Assembly: GCA_000026125.1 (NCBI GenBank)
Contig: CU207211.1
Location: forward strand, 744,001 to 808,000
Source of the DNA: Herminiimonas arsenicoxydans
Lineage (GTDB): Bacteria > Pseudomonadota > Gammaproteobacteria > Burkholderiales > Burkholderiaceae_D
Direction of reading: 5' to 3'
DNA length: 64,000 bases
Positions 1-8,338 of the stretch are shown one piece after another. How positions within the stretch are numbered: position 1 is the stretch's first letter; each line of letters begins with the position of its first letter. A program made the translations under genes and the position numbers. The notes under the pieces were generated by a model. That model was not told the origin of the DNA. It saw nothing but the letters and a program-made list of their open reading frames with translations, and did no database searches.

Positions 1-31
1 TGTGCGTATCGTGCCTCATCGTGAGAAATAA

Positions 32-62
32 AAAAGCCTCGCGGAAAAATCGCGAGGCTTTT
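32..62 (-). terminator. Intrinsic terminator of the LivK-like gene
   Basis: A 12-bp perfect stem (arms 32-43 and 51-62, GC core GCCTCGCG) with a 7-nt loop is followed on the minus strand by a U-rich tract. It lies about 20 nt beyond the stop of the binding-protein gene. Confidence 0.85.
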
Positions 63-83
63 AAAGAAGCGTCTGTTTGCCGA

Positions 84-1229
84 TTACTTGGTCACTGCCA
101 GCATTTCGCGTTTGCCGCCCCTGAATGTATAGAGCGTCAGGGTGCCGTCCTTGATGTCACCCTTGGCATCGAAGGCAATGGTGCCGGTAATGCCGGGGTA
201 ATTGCTCTTTGCCAGTTCAGGCAGGTATTTGGCAGGTTCCCACGAGTTGGCTTTCTTCATTGCTTCGACGACGGCGTTAGTCGCGTCGTAGGCATAGGCC
301 GCGGTGTAGACCACTTCTACGCCAAAGCGTTTTTTGTAGGACGCGCGAAAATCTTCCACGCCTTTTCTGCGCGCTTCCGGTACGCCGCCGGCTTCGGCGC
401 AAACGACCTGGTTATCGCCCAGCGCGGTGCCGGCCAGACCTGGCAATGAGCCCGTGCAGATACCATCGCCGCCCATGAATTTGGCATTGATGCCCAACTG
501 CTTCATCTGGCGCAACATCGGGCCGCCGACCGCATCCATGCCACCGAAGAAAATGATGTCGGGTTTCTTGGCCTTGATCGAGGTCAGAATCGAGTTGAAG
601 TCGGTTGCCTTGTTGTTGGTGTATTGGCTGGCAACGATGGAGCCGCCAGCGGCTTTCACGCCTTTGGCAAATTCATCGGCTACGCCCTGACCGTATGCGG
701 TACGGTCGTCGATCACGGCAACGCTTTTCCCGCCCAGTGTCTTGACCGCGTACTGGCCCAGTACCTGACCCAGTTGCGCATCATTGGCCACCACGCGGAA
801 GGCGGTCTTGAAGCCCTGCTGCGTATATTTCGGATTCGTTGCGGAAGGTGATACTTGCGGGATGCCTGCGTTGGCATAAATTCTGGAGGCAGGGATCGTG
901 GTGCCGGAATTCAAGTGACCGATCACGGCAACAACGCCGGCATCGACGAGTTTTTGCGCGGCGGCGGTGGCCTGTTTCGGATCGGATGCATCATCTTCGG
1001 CCAGCAACTGGAATTTCACTTTCTTGCCACCTATGGTGGTGCCTTTGGCATTCAGATCTTCGACGGCCATACGCGCACCGTTTTCATTATCCTTGCCCAT
1101 GTGCGCATCGGTGCCGGTGATCGGCGCCACGCTGCCGATCTTGATGACCTGTTCCTGTGCTGCAGCGCCGCCTGCCAGGGCGAATGCAAGCGCGCCAGCC
1201 AGTGGAATCATTTTGCTCTTGAACTGCAT
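84..1229 (-). CDS. Branched-chain amino acid ABC transporter substrate-binding protein (LivK-like)
   Basis: Periplasmic binding protein of 381 aa that should deliver branched-chain or related amino acids to a LIV-type ABC importer. The N-terminus is a Sec signal peptide (MQFKSKM, a hydrophobic stretch, then GGAAAQ) and the mature part opens with IKIGSVAPITG, typical of type I periplasmic binding proteins. The body shows the family pattern, including VIGHLNSGTTIPAS and FFGGMDAVGGPMLRQ. I chose the start at 1229 because an AGGAGA ribosome site precedes it and the signal peptide begins there; a longer frame upstream has no signal sequence. No permease or ATPase genes lie in view. It is divergent from an Lrp-type regulator, a plausible regulator. 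The exact ligand cannot be read from sequence. Confidence 0.92.
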   Translation of the reverse strand: MQFKSKMIPLAGALAFALAGGAAAQEQVIKIGSVAPITGTDAHMGKDNENGARMAVEDLNAKGTTIGGKKVKFQLLAEDDASDPKQATAAAQKLVDAGVVAVIGHLNSGTTIPASRIYANAGIPQVSPSATNPKYTQQGFKTAFRVVANDAQLGQVLGQYAVKTLGGKSVAVIDDRTAYGQGVADEFAKGVKAAGGSIVASQYTNNKATDFNSILTSIKAKKPDIIFFGGMDAVGGPMLRQMKQLGINAKFMGGDGICTGSLPGLAGTALGDNQVVCAEAGGVPEARRKGVEDFRASYKKRFGVEVVYTAAYAYDATNAVVEAMKKANSWEPAKYLPELAKSNYPGITGTIAFDAKGDIKDGTLTLYTFRGGKREMLAVTK

Positions 1230-1369
1230 ATATTTTCTCCTGAGGATTGTAAAAATACAGAGTAGCTGCAACACTGAGCATGCATGCATCTCAAGATGAT
1301 GACCTTACAACAGAAGAAAATGCGACGCAAAGCGTTTTTGCGCGATTCTTCAGATTTACACAACCTCCC

Positions 1370-1879
1370 ATGTCCAAACTTCATACCCTAGACAAAGTCG
1401 ATCGCAAGCTTTTAAACCTTCTGCAGAAGGATAATCAGATACCGACACGCATTCTGGCGGACAAGGTGCATATTTCGCAGCCGACCTGCCTGCGGCGCAT
1501 ACGCGACATGCGCGATGCCGGCATCATCAGCGCCGATGTAGCGATGATCGATCCGTTTGCGCTGGGCTACGGGATGCTGGCATTTCTGGAAGTGTCGCTG
1601 GCGAATCAATCCGATGAGCATATGCTGGAATTTGAAACGCGCATGAACAGGGAGCCGGAAGTGATGCAGTGTTATTTCGTTTCCGGCGATTACGATTATT
1701 TTCTGGTGGTGCATGTAGTGGACATGGACGCCTATTACCAGTTTGTGCGCCGTGCGATTTCGGGCTCCGGCAATGTACGGCATTTTCAGTCGCGCTTCCC
1801 GATGAAGCGGGCGAAGTTCGATACGCGCATTGCGCTGGACGAGAAGGTCAGTGAGCTACAGGTGCGTATCGATAAATAA
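1370..1879 (+). CDS. Lrp/AsnC family transcriptional regulator
   Basis: 169-aa leucine-responsive type regulator. The N-terminal winged helix-turn-helix (LDKVDRKLLNLLQKDNQIPT, then the recognition segment HISQPTCLRRIRDMRDAG) is followed by a C-terminal RAM/AsnC ligand-binding domain (FLEVSLANQ, MQCYFVSGDYDYFLVVHV). I start at 1370 because MSKLHTLDK fits the family's N-terminus; no strong Shine-Dalgarno precedes it, and a 30-residue upstream extension has no family similarity. It is divergent from a LivK-like gene and convergent with dadA. Lrp-type proteins commonly control D-amino acid dehydrogenase and amino-acid uptake, so it may regulate both neighbours; that is inference. Confidence 0.9.
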   Translation: MSKLHTLDKVDRKLLNLLQKDNQIPTRILADKVHISQPTCLRRIRDMRDAGIISADVAMIDPFALGYGMLAFLEVSLANQSDEHMLEFETRMNREPEVMQCYFVSGDYDYFLVVHVVDMDAYYQFVRRAISGSGNVRHFQSRFPMKRAKFDTRIALDEKVSELQVRIDK

Positions 1880-1902
1880 ACGCAGGCATTTTCTTCGCGC
1901 AT

Positions 1903-1940
1903 AAAAAAACGCTGCATGAAATAACATGCCGCGTTTTTTT
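1903..1940. terminator. Bidirectional terminator between lrp-type gene and dadA
   Basis: A stem with arms 1903-1918 and 1925-1940 (one T/C mismatch), A-run on one side and T-run on the other, loop AAATAA. It sits between two convergent genes and should stop transcription from both sides. Confidence 0.85.
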
Positions 1941-1950
1941 TGAGACTTTT

Positions 1951-3267
1951 TTAGGCAGTGATCGATTGCGGCGTGATGATGCGATCGGATGAGCGATACG
2001 GCATGCCGGTGAAGCGGAAATTCACTTCCGGTTGATGTCCGGAAACGATATCTGCCAGGGCGCGGCCCGAACCGCAACCCATGGTCCAACCCAGTGTGCC
2101 GTGGCCGGTGTTCAGGAACAGATTGCTGAATTTTGTTTTGCCGATGTAAGGCACATTGGATGGCGTCAATGGGCGCAAGCCGGTCCAGTACACAGGGTTT
2201 TCGTAATCGCAGGCATCCGGGAATAATTCGCGCGTGCGGCGCGTGATGGCTTCGCAACGTGCGGTATTCAAGTCGCGCGTGTAACCGTTCAATTCGCAAG
2301 TGCCGGCGACACGCAGGCGATCGCCCAGACGCGAGACTACCAGTTTGTAGCCGTCGTCGGTCAGTGATACCGATGGCGCGGCGGACGGATCGGTCACGGC
2401 GTAGGTTGCCGAATAACCCTTACCCGGATAAATCATCAGATCGATGCCCAACGGTTTTGCCAGTGCGGTAGAAAAACTGCCCATCGCCAATACAAATGCG
2501 TCGGCGTGCAGGACTTCGTGGCGACCTTCCGGCGTGATGATTTCCACGCCGGTGATTTTGGCGCTGGCGCCGGCACCTTCGGTAATCAGGCGGGTGACCG
2601 TGGTATTGAATTGAAAATTGACGCCGGCTTCGGCTGACTTTTTCGCCAGGCCGGAAGTGAATTTGTAGACATCGCCGGATTCGTCGTTAGCGGTGAAGTC
2701 GCCGCCGACTATCTTGTCGCGTATGCGGGCCAATGCAGGTTCTATCCTGATGACTTCATCCGTGCTGATGGAATCGCGTGGGCAACCCAGATCGCGCATC
2801 AGTTTGGCTGCCGGCAGCGAATCGTCGAATTCTTTTTGTTCCGTATAGAAATGCAGAATGCCGCGATTCAGATTATCGTATTCGATCCCGGTTTCGGCGC
2901 GCAAACCGACCAGAGTCTGGCGGCTGTATTCGCAGATGGCGACGATCTGGCGGATGTTTTCATTGGTGCGGGCTGGCGTGCATTCACGCAGGAAGTTCAA
3001 GGCCCACTTCCACTGCAGCCATTCGGGGCGGAAGCGATACAGTAATGGCGCATCTTCCTTGCCCAGCCATTTCAGGACTTTCATGGGCGCGGCCGGATTG
3101 GCCCATGGCTCGGCATGCGAGACGGAAATCTGGCAGCCATTGGCAAAGCTGGTTTCCTGTGCGGCGCCAGGCTGGCGATCAATGACGGTGACATCATGGC
3201 CGGCCTTGTTTAAAAACCATGCAGATGCAGTACCGATGATGCCTGAACCCAAGACAATTACTTTCAT
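1951..3267 (-). CDS. dadA: D-amino acid dehydrogenase, FAD-dependent
   Basis: 438-aa flavoprotein that oxidises D-amino acids (classically D-alanine) to 2-oxo acids at the inner membrane, passing electrons to the respiratory chain. The N-terminal Rossmann motif GSGIIGTASAWFL (residues 6-18) binds FAD, and the C-terminal DAO-family segment includes GHGTLGWTMGCGSG. Length matches DadA. The start at 3267 places the FAD motif at the very N-terminus; a 12-residue upstream extension is unlikely. The upstream region 3268-3412 is strongly AT-rich, suitable for binding by an Lrp-type regulator such as the one at 1370-1879. No alanine racemase (dadX) is adjacent. Confidence 0.93.
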   Translation of the reverse strand: MKVIVLGSGIIGTASAWFLNKAGHDVTVIDRQPGAAQETSFANGCQISVSHAEPWANPAAPMKVLKWLGKEDAPLLYRFRPEWLQWKWALNFLRECTPARTNENIRQIVAICEYSRQTLVGLRAETGIEYDNLNRGILHFYTEQKEFDDSLPAAKLMRDLGCPRDSISTDEVIRIEPALARIRDKIVGGDFTANDESGDVYKFTSGLAKKSAEAGVNFQFNTTVTRLITEGAGASAKITGVEIITPEGRHEVLHADAFVLAMGSFSTALAKPLGIDLMIYPGKGYSATYAVTDPSAAPSVSLTDDGYKLVVSRLGDRLRVAGTCELNGYTRDLNTARCEAITRRTRELFPDACDYENPVYWTGLRPLTPSNVPYIGKTKFSNLFLNTGHGTLGWTMGCGSGRALADIVSGHQPEVNFRFTGMPYRSSDRIITPQSITA

Positions 3268-3412
3268 TTCAATTTCCGCCATTGTTGTTGTGCAATGGCT
3301 CAATTGTAGAAAATTATCTATTTTTTATGTGTTCATAATGATGGCAATAATTTGTATTTAATTACATTAATTATTATTTATTGTTTTAAAAAACAAAATA
3401 TTAAATATAAAT

Positions 3413-3880
3413 TTAGTTTTTTGAAAAATGAATTTTGTCTATTTCCTGCGCGACGGCGTCGCTGATGACTTCTTCCAGCGTCTCATGCAAACCCTGTCGT
3501 AATTCGTTCACGGCCAGTTGCACGCTGCCGGCAAGACTTTCCCTGATGCGTTGTTCGAGCACGGTATCGATGCGATCCAGAATTTGTGTCAGCACGCGCT
3601 CACTTATTTTCTGTTCCATGCGCGTCCATTCCTCATCCAGCCAGCCGGTAATCGGAGCATGTTCTATTGGTGTCAGTGTGGATTCGACTTCGACCTGAAG
3701 CACAGGGATCTCTGCCAGCTTTTCAGGCTCAGGTGACGGCGTAGGGGCAGAGAAAAATGCCGGAGCAGGTGCACGAGCAGGAGGCGGTGCGGGCGTTGAT
3801 GCCGCGCTTGATACGCGTGGCGGTGTCAGGATGACTTCGGTCAGGACGGGAATGCCGGAATCTGGCGGGGATTTATTCAT
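3413..3880 (-). CDS. DUF2486 family protein
   Basis: 155-aa protein of unknown function. The first ~75 residues are proline/alanine-rich and look disordered; the second half is predicted amphipathic helix (ERVLTQILDRIDTVLEQRIR, then VNELRQGLHETLEEVISD) and probably forms coiled coil. This architecture and its place directly after holC are typical of DUF2486 proteins in Burkholderiales. Its start codon overlaps the holC stop by 4 nt, so the two are translationally coupled. The linkage suggests, but does not show, a role near the replisome. Confidence 0.75.
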   Translation of the reverse strand: MNKSPPDSGIPVLTEVILTPPRVSSAASTPAPPPARAPAPAFFSAPTPSPEPEKLAEIPVLQVEVESTLTPIEHAPITGWLDEEWTRMEQKISERVLTQILDRIDTVLEQRIRESLAGSVQLAVNELRQGLHETLEEVISDAVAQEIDKIHFSKN

Positions 3881-4302
3881 GTACGTTCAGCCACAAAATG
3901 GGTCAGCGGGTAGCCGCGCTGTTTGTAATAAGCATAGCGTTCGCGTCCGGAAGATTTATCGGCATCGTCGGACGATACCACTTCAAACATCCGCTCGAAG
4001 CGTGCAAAGTGCTCGGGCGGTGTATCCGACAGATTGATCAGGATCTGGTGATGCGGCGACTTCATCGCCTGTTCGGTGGTCAGCAGAATCGCTGTTTGCG
4101 CAGCCAATGGATCGTCCATTCCAACATGCGGCAGGAAGTCGTGTTCGGAAAACGTCCATAGCGCTTCATCCAGTGCCGCAAGTTGCGCGCTATCCCTGGC
4201 TAATATCACTACTTGGAAATCCGCCTTGCGCGCCTTGCGTGCAAGGCGGCACGCATACGCGATTTTGTCTGGGACATTGCTGTGAAAGTCGATACGCGTC
4301 AT
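3877..4302 (-). CDS. holC: DNA polymerase III subunit chi
   Basis: 141-aa subunit of the clamp-loader complex; chi pairs with psi and contacts SSB. The N-terminus MTRIDFHSNVPDKIAYACRL and the segments VVILARDSAQLAALDEALW and TFSEHDFLPHVG are characteristic of HolC, as is the length. In many Burkholderiales holC follows pepA; here the upstream same-strand gene is a glutaredoxin-like protein ending 35 nt before. Confidence 0.93.
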   Translation of the reverse strand: MTRIDFHSNVPDKIAYACRLARKARKADFQVVILARDSAQLAALDEALWTFSEHDFLPHVGMDDPLAAQTAILLTTEQAMKSPHHQILINLSDTPPEHFARFERMFEVVSSDDADKSSGRERYAYYKQRGYPLTHFVAERT

Positions 4303-4337
4303 AAGATCAGGCTAAATGTGAATCAGAAACTTCTCGC

Positions 4338-4952
4338 TCAAAAGCGGAAGCCCGGCGGCGCATTGCCGCCAGCGGGCAGGGTATCGGTAAGTGGTGCGGC
4401 AGGCTTGTTGTCGGCAGCCCTGGTTTCTACCGATTTTGGTTTTGGTGCGGCAGGTTCTGGCGCCGGATTGCGATAGCTTTTCGGCAATTGGCTGCTGGCT
4501 GGATAGCCGGCGCTGGTCAACGCGGTATCCCATAACTCGGAATTGAAACCGGATTGTTTTTGTGAGCCTATCGTCGCGAAGGGCAATTGCCTGTCGCCGC
4601 CAGCCTGTTTCAGGCGTGCGATGTCATCATTGCTGTTGACGGTTTTTTCCGTGTACGGGACACCGCGCGTATTCAGCAGATTGCGCGCGTCCGTGCAGGC
4701 TTCGCACTTCGATGTTGTATATAGCGTGACCGGGCTGCTTTTGACTGCTTGTGCAAGTTCAAACGGGAACCCGACAGTAGAAGGGCCGGTAGCGAGTGCC
4801 TTCTCTTCCACTTTTTTCACGGACGATGGCGGCGGTGTGTCGCTATATGTGATCTTGCCGTCGGGCGCGACCCATTTATATAGCTGGGCATGCACATTGG
4901 CCGATACCAGCAACGTGATCAGTAGCGACAGCGGCAGCAAACCTTTTTTCAT
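4338..4952 (-). CDS. Glutaredoxin-like protein with N-terminal DUF4124 domain
   Basis: 204-aa exported protein. The signal peptide (about residues 1-22, ending ANVHA) is followed by a DUF4124 segment (LYKWVAPDGKITYSDTPPP) and then a thioredoxin-fold glutaredoxin domain with a CEAC (CxxC) motif in TTSKCEACTDARNLL, the conserved PYTEKTVN segment and a TIGSQKQSGF segment. The C-terminus is Pro/Ala/Lys-rich. It probably acts in periplasmic or envelope thiol chemistry; the substrate is unknown. It lies 35 nt upstream of holC and may share its transcript. Confidence 0.82.
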   Translation of the reverse strand: MKKGLLPLSLLITLLVSANVHAQLYKWVAPDGKITYSDTPPPSSVKKVEEKALATGPSTVGFPFELAQAVKSSPVTLYTTSKCEACTDARNLLNTRGVPYTEKTVNSNDDIARLKQAGGDRQLPFATIGSQKQSGFNSELWDTALTSAGYPASSQLPKSYRNPAPEPAAPKPKSVETRAADNKPAAPLTDTLPAGGNAPPGFRF

Positions 4953-5018
4953 TTTGTTGTCCCGGGTACCGTTTTATAAAACGTATTGCATGTGAGCTTT
5001 TGCATTGCAGCTTTATTG

Positions 5019-5052
5019 TACAAGCGGGCCATTCAATGAATGACCCGCTTGT
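5019..5052. terminator. Hairpin terminator downstream of prlC
   Basis: Stem arms ACAAGCGGG and CCCGCTTGT, extended by CATTC/GAATG past a C/A mismatch, with a very short loop. On the plus strand it is followed by a T-run; on the minus strand, the direction of prlC, the tail is only weakly U-rich. It lies between prlC and the glutaredoxin-like gene and probably separates them. Confidence 0.65.
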
Positions 5053-5062
5053 TTTTGTACGA

Positions 5063-7138
5063 CTAGGCTGCCATGCCGCTGTGTCGCAGCAAGGCATCGA
5101 TCGTCGGTTCGCGGCCGCGGAAGGCCTTGAACGAATCGATGGCCGGCCGTGAGCCGCCCATCGCCAGGATCTCGCGCAGGAAGCGGGCGCCGGTATCGCC
5201 GGACAAAACATTACCGCTGGCTTTGCCTGCTTCTTCAAAGGCGCCGTAGGCATCGGCAGACAGGACTTCCGCCCATTTGTAACTATAGTAACCGGCCGCA
5301 TAGCCGCCGGCAAAAATATGCGCGAACGAATGCTGGAAACGATTGAATTCCGGAGGCGTCATGACCGAAACTTGTGCGCGCACTGCATTCAATACATCCT
5401 GTACGCTTTGCTTGCCGTCAGGCTGGTAATCGTAATGCAGGTGCATGTCGAACAGCGAGAACTCGACCTGGCGCAAGGTCTGCAGGCCGGACTGGAAGTT
5501 CTTGGCCGCAATCATCTTGTCGAACAAGGCGCGCGGCAAGGCGGCGCCGGTATCGGCATGTGCAGTCATATGCTGCAGCACATCCCATTCCCAGCAGAAA
5601 TTTTCCATGAACTGCGAGGGCAGTTCGACCGCATCCCATTCCACGCCGGAGATGCCGGATACGCCGAGCTCTTCCACGCGCGTCAGCATGTGATGCAGAC
5701 CGTGGCCGAATTCATGAAATAGCGTGATCACTTCATCATGCGTGAAGAGCGCCGGTCTGGTTTTTCCATCGATGACGGCAGGTTCGGTGAAGTTGCAGGT
5801 CAGGTAAGCAACCGGCGTCTGGATGCCGTCCTTCGTACCTTCGAGACGGCGACGACCGCGTGCATCGTCCATCCATGCGCCGCCGCGTTTGCCCTGGCGT
5901 GCGTACAGATCAATATAGAACTGGCCGATCAGTGCACCGTCTTTTTCGATACGGAAGAATTTCACATCCGGATACCATACGGGTGCCGTGTCCGGTTTGA
6001 TAGTCACAGAGAACAGCGTCTCGATCGTACGGAACAGTCCGTCGATGACTTTCGGTTCCGGGAAATACTGTTTCACTTCCTGTTCGGAAAAAGCATAACG
6101 CTGCTCGCGCAGTTTTTCCGACGCGTAAGTGACATCCCATGCTTCCAGTTTTTCTATACCCAGTTCTTTTTGCGCAAAGCTGCGCAGTTCCACCAGATCC
6201 TTTTCTGCAAATGGACGTGCGCGCTTGGCGAGATCCTGCAGGAAGGTGATGACCTGATCCGGCGTTTGCGCCATCTTCGATACCAGCGACACTTCGGCGT
6301 AATTTTTGTAGCCGAGCAGTTTGGCTTCTTCGTCGCGCAGTTTCAGGATGTCGACGATGTTTTGCGTATTGTCCCATTCCGGTTTGCCGGCGAGCTCGGA
6401 TGCCTTGGTGGCATTGGCGCGATAAATCGTTTCACGCAGGCTGCGTTTGTCAGCGGATTGCAGGATGGGAAAATACGATGGGAAGTGCAGTGTGAATTTA
6501 TAGCCGGTCTTGCCGTCTTTTTCTGCAGCGGCGCGCGCAGCCTGCTTCGCATCGTCAGGCAAGCCCGCCAGTTCTGCTTCATCTTCAACGAACAGAGCGT
6601 AATCATTGGTCGCGTCGAGTATGTTTTCCGAAAATCTGGTGGTCAGTACCGCATGCTTTTCCTGAATTTCGGCAAAGCGCGGTTTATCTTCCTCCGACAG
6701 TTCGGCACCGCCAAGGCGGAAGTCGCGTATGGCGTTTTCAATGATCTTTTTACGCGCGGCTGAATAGCCGGCGTAATCCGGCCCCAGTTGCAGCGCCTTG
6801 TAATTGGTGAACAGCGTCAGGTTCTGCGCCAGCGCGGTCCAGAACTCGGTGATCTTCGGCTGGTTTTCGTTATACGCGGCGCGCAGCTCAGGCGTATCGA
6901 CGACGGCATTCAAATGTCCAACAATGCCCCACGCGCGGCTGAGTTTTTCGGTGACGTTTTCCAGGGGTTCGACAAAATTTTCCCATGTTACCTGTGCGAT
7001 CGGTGCTTCAAGTTCCTTGACGACCGTACGGCTTTGGTCGAGCAGGCTGTCGATCGCCGAACCGATATGTTCAGGTTTGATGGCTTCGAATTGCGGAAGG
7101 TCGGAAAAATCCAGCAGCGGGTTCAGGGCAATATTCAT
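5063..7138 (-). CDS. prlC: Oligopeptidase A (M3 family zinc metallopeptidase)
   Basis: 691-aa cytoplasmic zinc endopeptidase that degrades short peptides, including cleaved signal peptides. The zinc site HEFGH appears in TLFHEFGHGLHHMLTRVEEL, with the supporting acidic residues further on (SGVEWDAVELPSQFMENFCW). N-terminal FSDLPQFEAIKPEHI is typical of OpdA. The length fits (E. coli about 680 aa). The start at 7138 shares one base with the folD stop (TGATG), so translation is coupled to folD. A longer frame upstream runs antisense into folD and is not real. Confidence 0.95.
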   Translation of the reverse strand: MNIALNPLLDFSDLPQFEAIKPEHIGSAIDSLLDQSRTVVKELEAPIAQVTWENFVEPLENVTEKLSRAWGIVGHLNAVVDTPELRAAYNENQPKITEFWTALAQNLTLFTNYKALQLGPDYAGYSAARKKIIENAIRDFRLGGAELSEEDKPRFAEIQEKHAVLTTRFSENILDATNDYALFVEDEAELAGLPDDAKQAARAAAEKDGKTGYKFTLHFPSYFPILQSADKRSLRETIYRANATKASELAGKPEWDNTQNIVDILKLRDEEAKLLGYKNYAEVSLVSKMAQTPDQVITFLQDLAKRARPFAEKDLVELRSFAQKELGIEKLEAWDVTYASEKLREQRYAFSEQEVKQYFPEPKVIDGLFRTIETLFSVTIKPDTAPVWYPDVKFFRIEKDGALIGQFYIDLYARQGKRGGAWMDDARGRRRLEGTKDGIQTPVAYLTCNFTEPAVIDGKTRPALFTHDEVITLFHEFGHGLHHMLTRVEELGVSGISGVEWDAVELPSQFMENFCWEWDVLQHMTAHADTGAALPRALFDKMIAAKNFQSGLQTLRQVEFSLFDMHLHYDYQPDGKQSVQDVLNAVRAQVSVMTPPEFNRFQHSFAHIFAGGYAAGYYSYKWAEVLSADAYGAFEEAGKASGNVLSGDTGARFLREILAMGGSRPAIDSFKAFRGREPTIDALLRHSGMAA

Positions 7139-7989
7139 CAGTTGGTTTCTCTCTCTGCTGCTTCTATGGTGTTCACCAGAAGCATGGTAATGGTCATGGG
7201 GCCGACACCGCCCGGTACTGGCGAGATGTGGCCGGCGACTTCCTTGGCGGCAGCGAAATCGACGTCGCCGCACAGCTTGCCGTTGTCGTCGCGGTTGATG
7301 CCGACGTCGATCACGATGGCGCCGGGTTTGATCATGTCGGCGGTCAGTGTGTTGCGGCGGCCGGTGGCAGCCACGACGATATCGGCCTGGCGTGTGTGGT
7401 AGCCGAGATCTGCAGTTCCACTATGACAGATGGTGACGGTAGCGTTGGCTTGCAAGAGCAATAATGCCATCGGCTTGCCGACGGTATTGCTGCGGCCGAT
7501 GACGACAGCGTGCTTGCCGGCTATTTTGGTGCCTGTGCTTTCGATCAGCTTCATGCAGCCGTAAGGCGTACATGGACGGAAGCCGGGCAGGCCGGTCAGC
7601 AGTTCGCCGGCGCTCAGGACGGAATAGCCATCGACGTCCTTGCGCGGCGAAATTGCTTCGATCACTTTGGTCGGATCGATATGTTTAGGCAATGGCATCT
7701 GGACCAGAATGCCGTGAATCGCAGGGTCGTTGTTCAGTGCAGCAATGCGCGCCAGCAAGGCGGCTTCCGTCATATCGGCCTCGTATTTTTCCAGCAGCGA
7801 AAACAGGCCATTGTCTTCGCATGCCTTGACCTTATTGCGTACATATACTTGCGAGGCGGGATCGGCGCCGACCAGAATCACGGCCAGGCCTGGCTGTTTT
7901 CCTTTGGCGCTCAGTGCTGCCGCACGGGTTGCTACGTCCTGGCGAAGTTGTTGGGAAAGCAAATTGCCGTCAATGATGTGTGCGCTCAT
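7138..7989 (-). CDS. folD: Methylenetetrahydrofolate dehydrogenase / methenyltetrahydrofolate cyclohydrolase
   Basis: 283-aa bifunctional enzyme of one-carbon metabolism interconverting 5,10-methylene- and 10-formyl-tetrahydrofolate with NADP+. The motifs [14 protein letters not shown] (catalytic Lys), [27 protein letters not shown] (nucleotide binding) and [11 protein letters not shown] are all present. The start at 7989 gives the standard N-terminus [16 protein letters not shown]. It is followed without gap by prlC and is divergent from aceE across a 349-nt region. Confidence 0.96.
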   Translation of the reverse strand: MSAHIIDGNLLSQQLRQDVATRAAALSAKGKQPGLAVILVGADPASQVYVRNKVKACEDNGLFSLLEKYEADMTEAALLARIAALNNDPAIHGILVQMPLPKHIDPTKVIEAISPRKDVDGYSVLSAGELLTGLPGFRPCTPYGCMKLIESTGTKIAGKHAVVIGRSNTVGKPMALLLLQANATVTICHSGTADLGYHTRQADIVVAATGRRNTLTADMIKPGAIVIDVGINRDDNGKLCGDVDFAAAKEVAGHISPVPGGVGPMTITMLLVNTIEAAERETN

Positions 7990-8216
7990 GAATTTGATAA
8001 TAGAAATAGAGGAGAAAGACTGATTATAAGGGACGCAAAATAAGGGGCGCAAAGCAGGCATGCAAAGCGGGAGAGAAAGGTGGATGCAGCTGGCTTCCAG
8101 GCTAATTTTCTTGCATGGCGCTTGTCATGCGGGGCTAATAGTCCAGAATGGGCTAAAAGCCTTTAAAAATGCTGCTATGCCACATAATTTCGCATTATGG
8201 TAAATGATATCGCAAT

Positions 8217-8245
8217 TTGAAAATAACAAAAACAGCTGTTAAACT
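8217..8245 (+). promoter_or_regulatory. Likely sigma70 promoter of the pdh cluster
   Basis: TTGAAA (8217-8222) and TAAACT (8240-8245) are separated by exactly 17 nt in the AT-rich part of the folD/aceE divergent region. It would give a 5' leader of about 85 nt before aceE. The -10 is only a 4/6 match, so this is a reading by eye. The rest of 7990-8338 shows no gene. Confidence 0.5.
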
Positions 8246-8293
8246 CAGCTCAATCTGCACGACTATACGTGTTATCGGCTTTAAAAATGACGT

Positions 8294-8312
8294 CCGTTTT
8301 TACAAAAAACGG
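8294..8312 (+). other. Small hairpin in the aceE leader
   Basis: Perfect 8-bp stem CCGTTTTT / AAAAACGG with loop ACA, 26 nt upstream of the aceE start and just before the AGGAGA ribosome site. It could be an operator-like dyad or an mRNA structure; no known regulator motif is recognised. Confidence 0.5.
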
Positions 8313-8338
8313 CATTAAGACAAATCAGGAGACAAACG

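Noticed and set aside
5738..6763. 341-codon plus-strand frame over prlC
   Set aside because: Antisense shadow without start context or family similarity.
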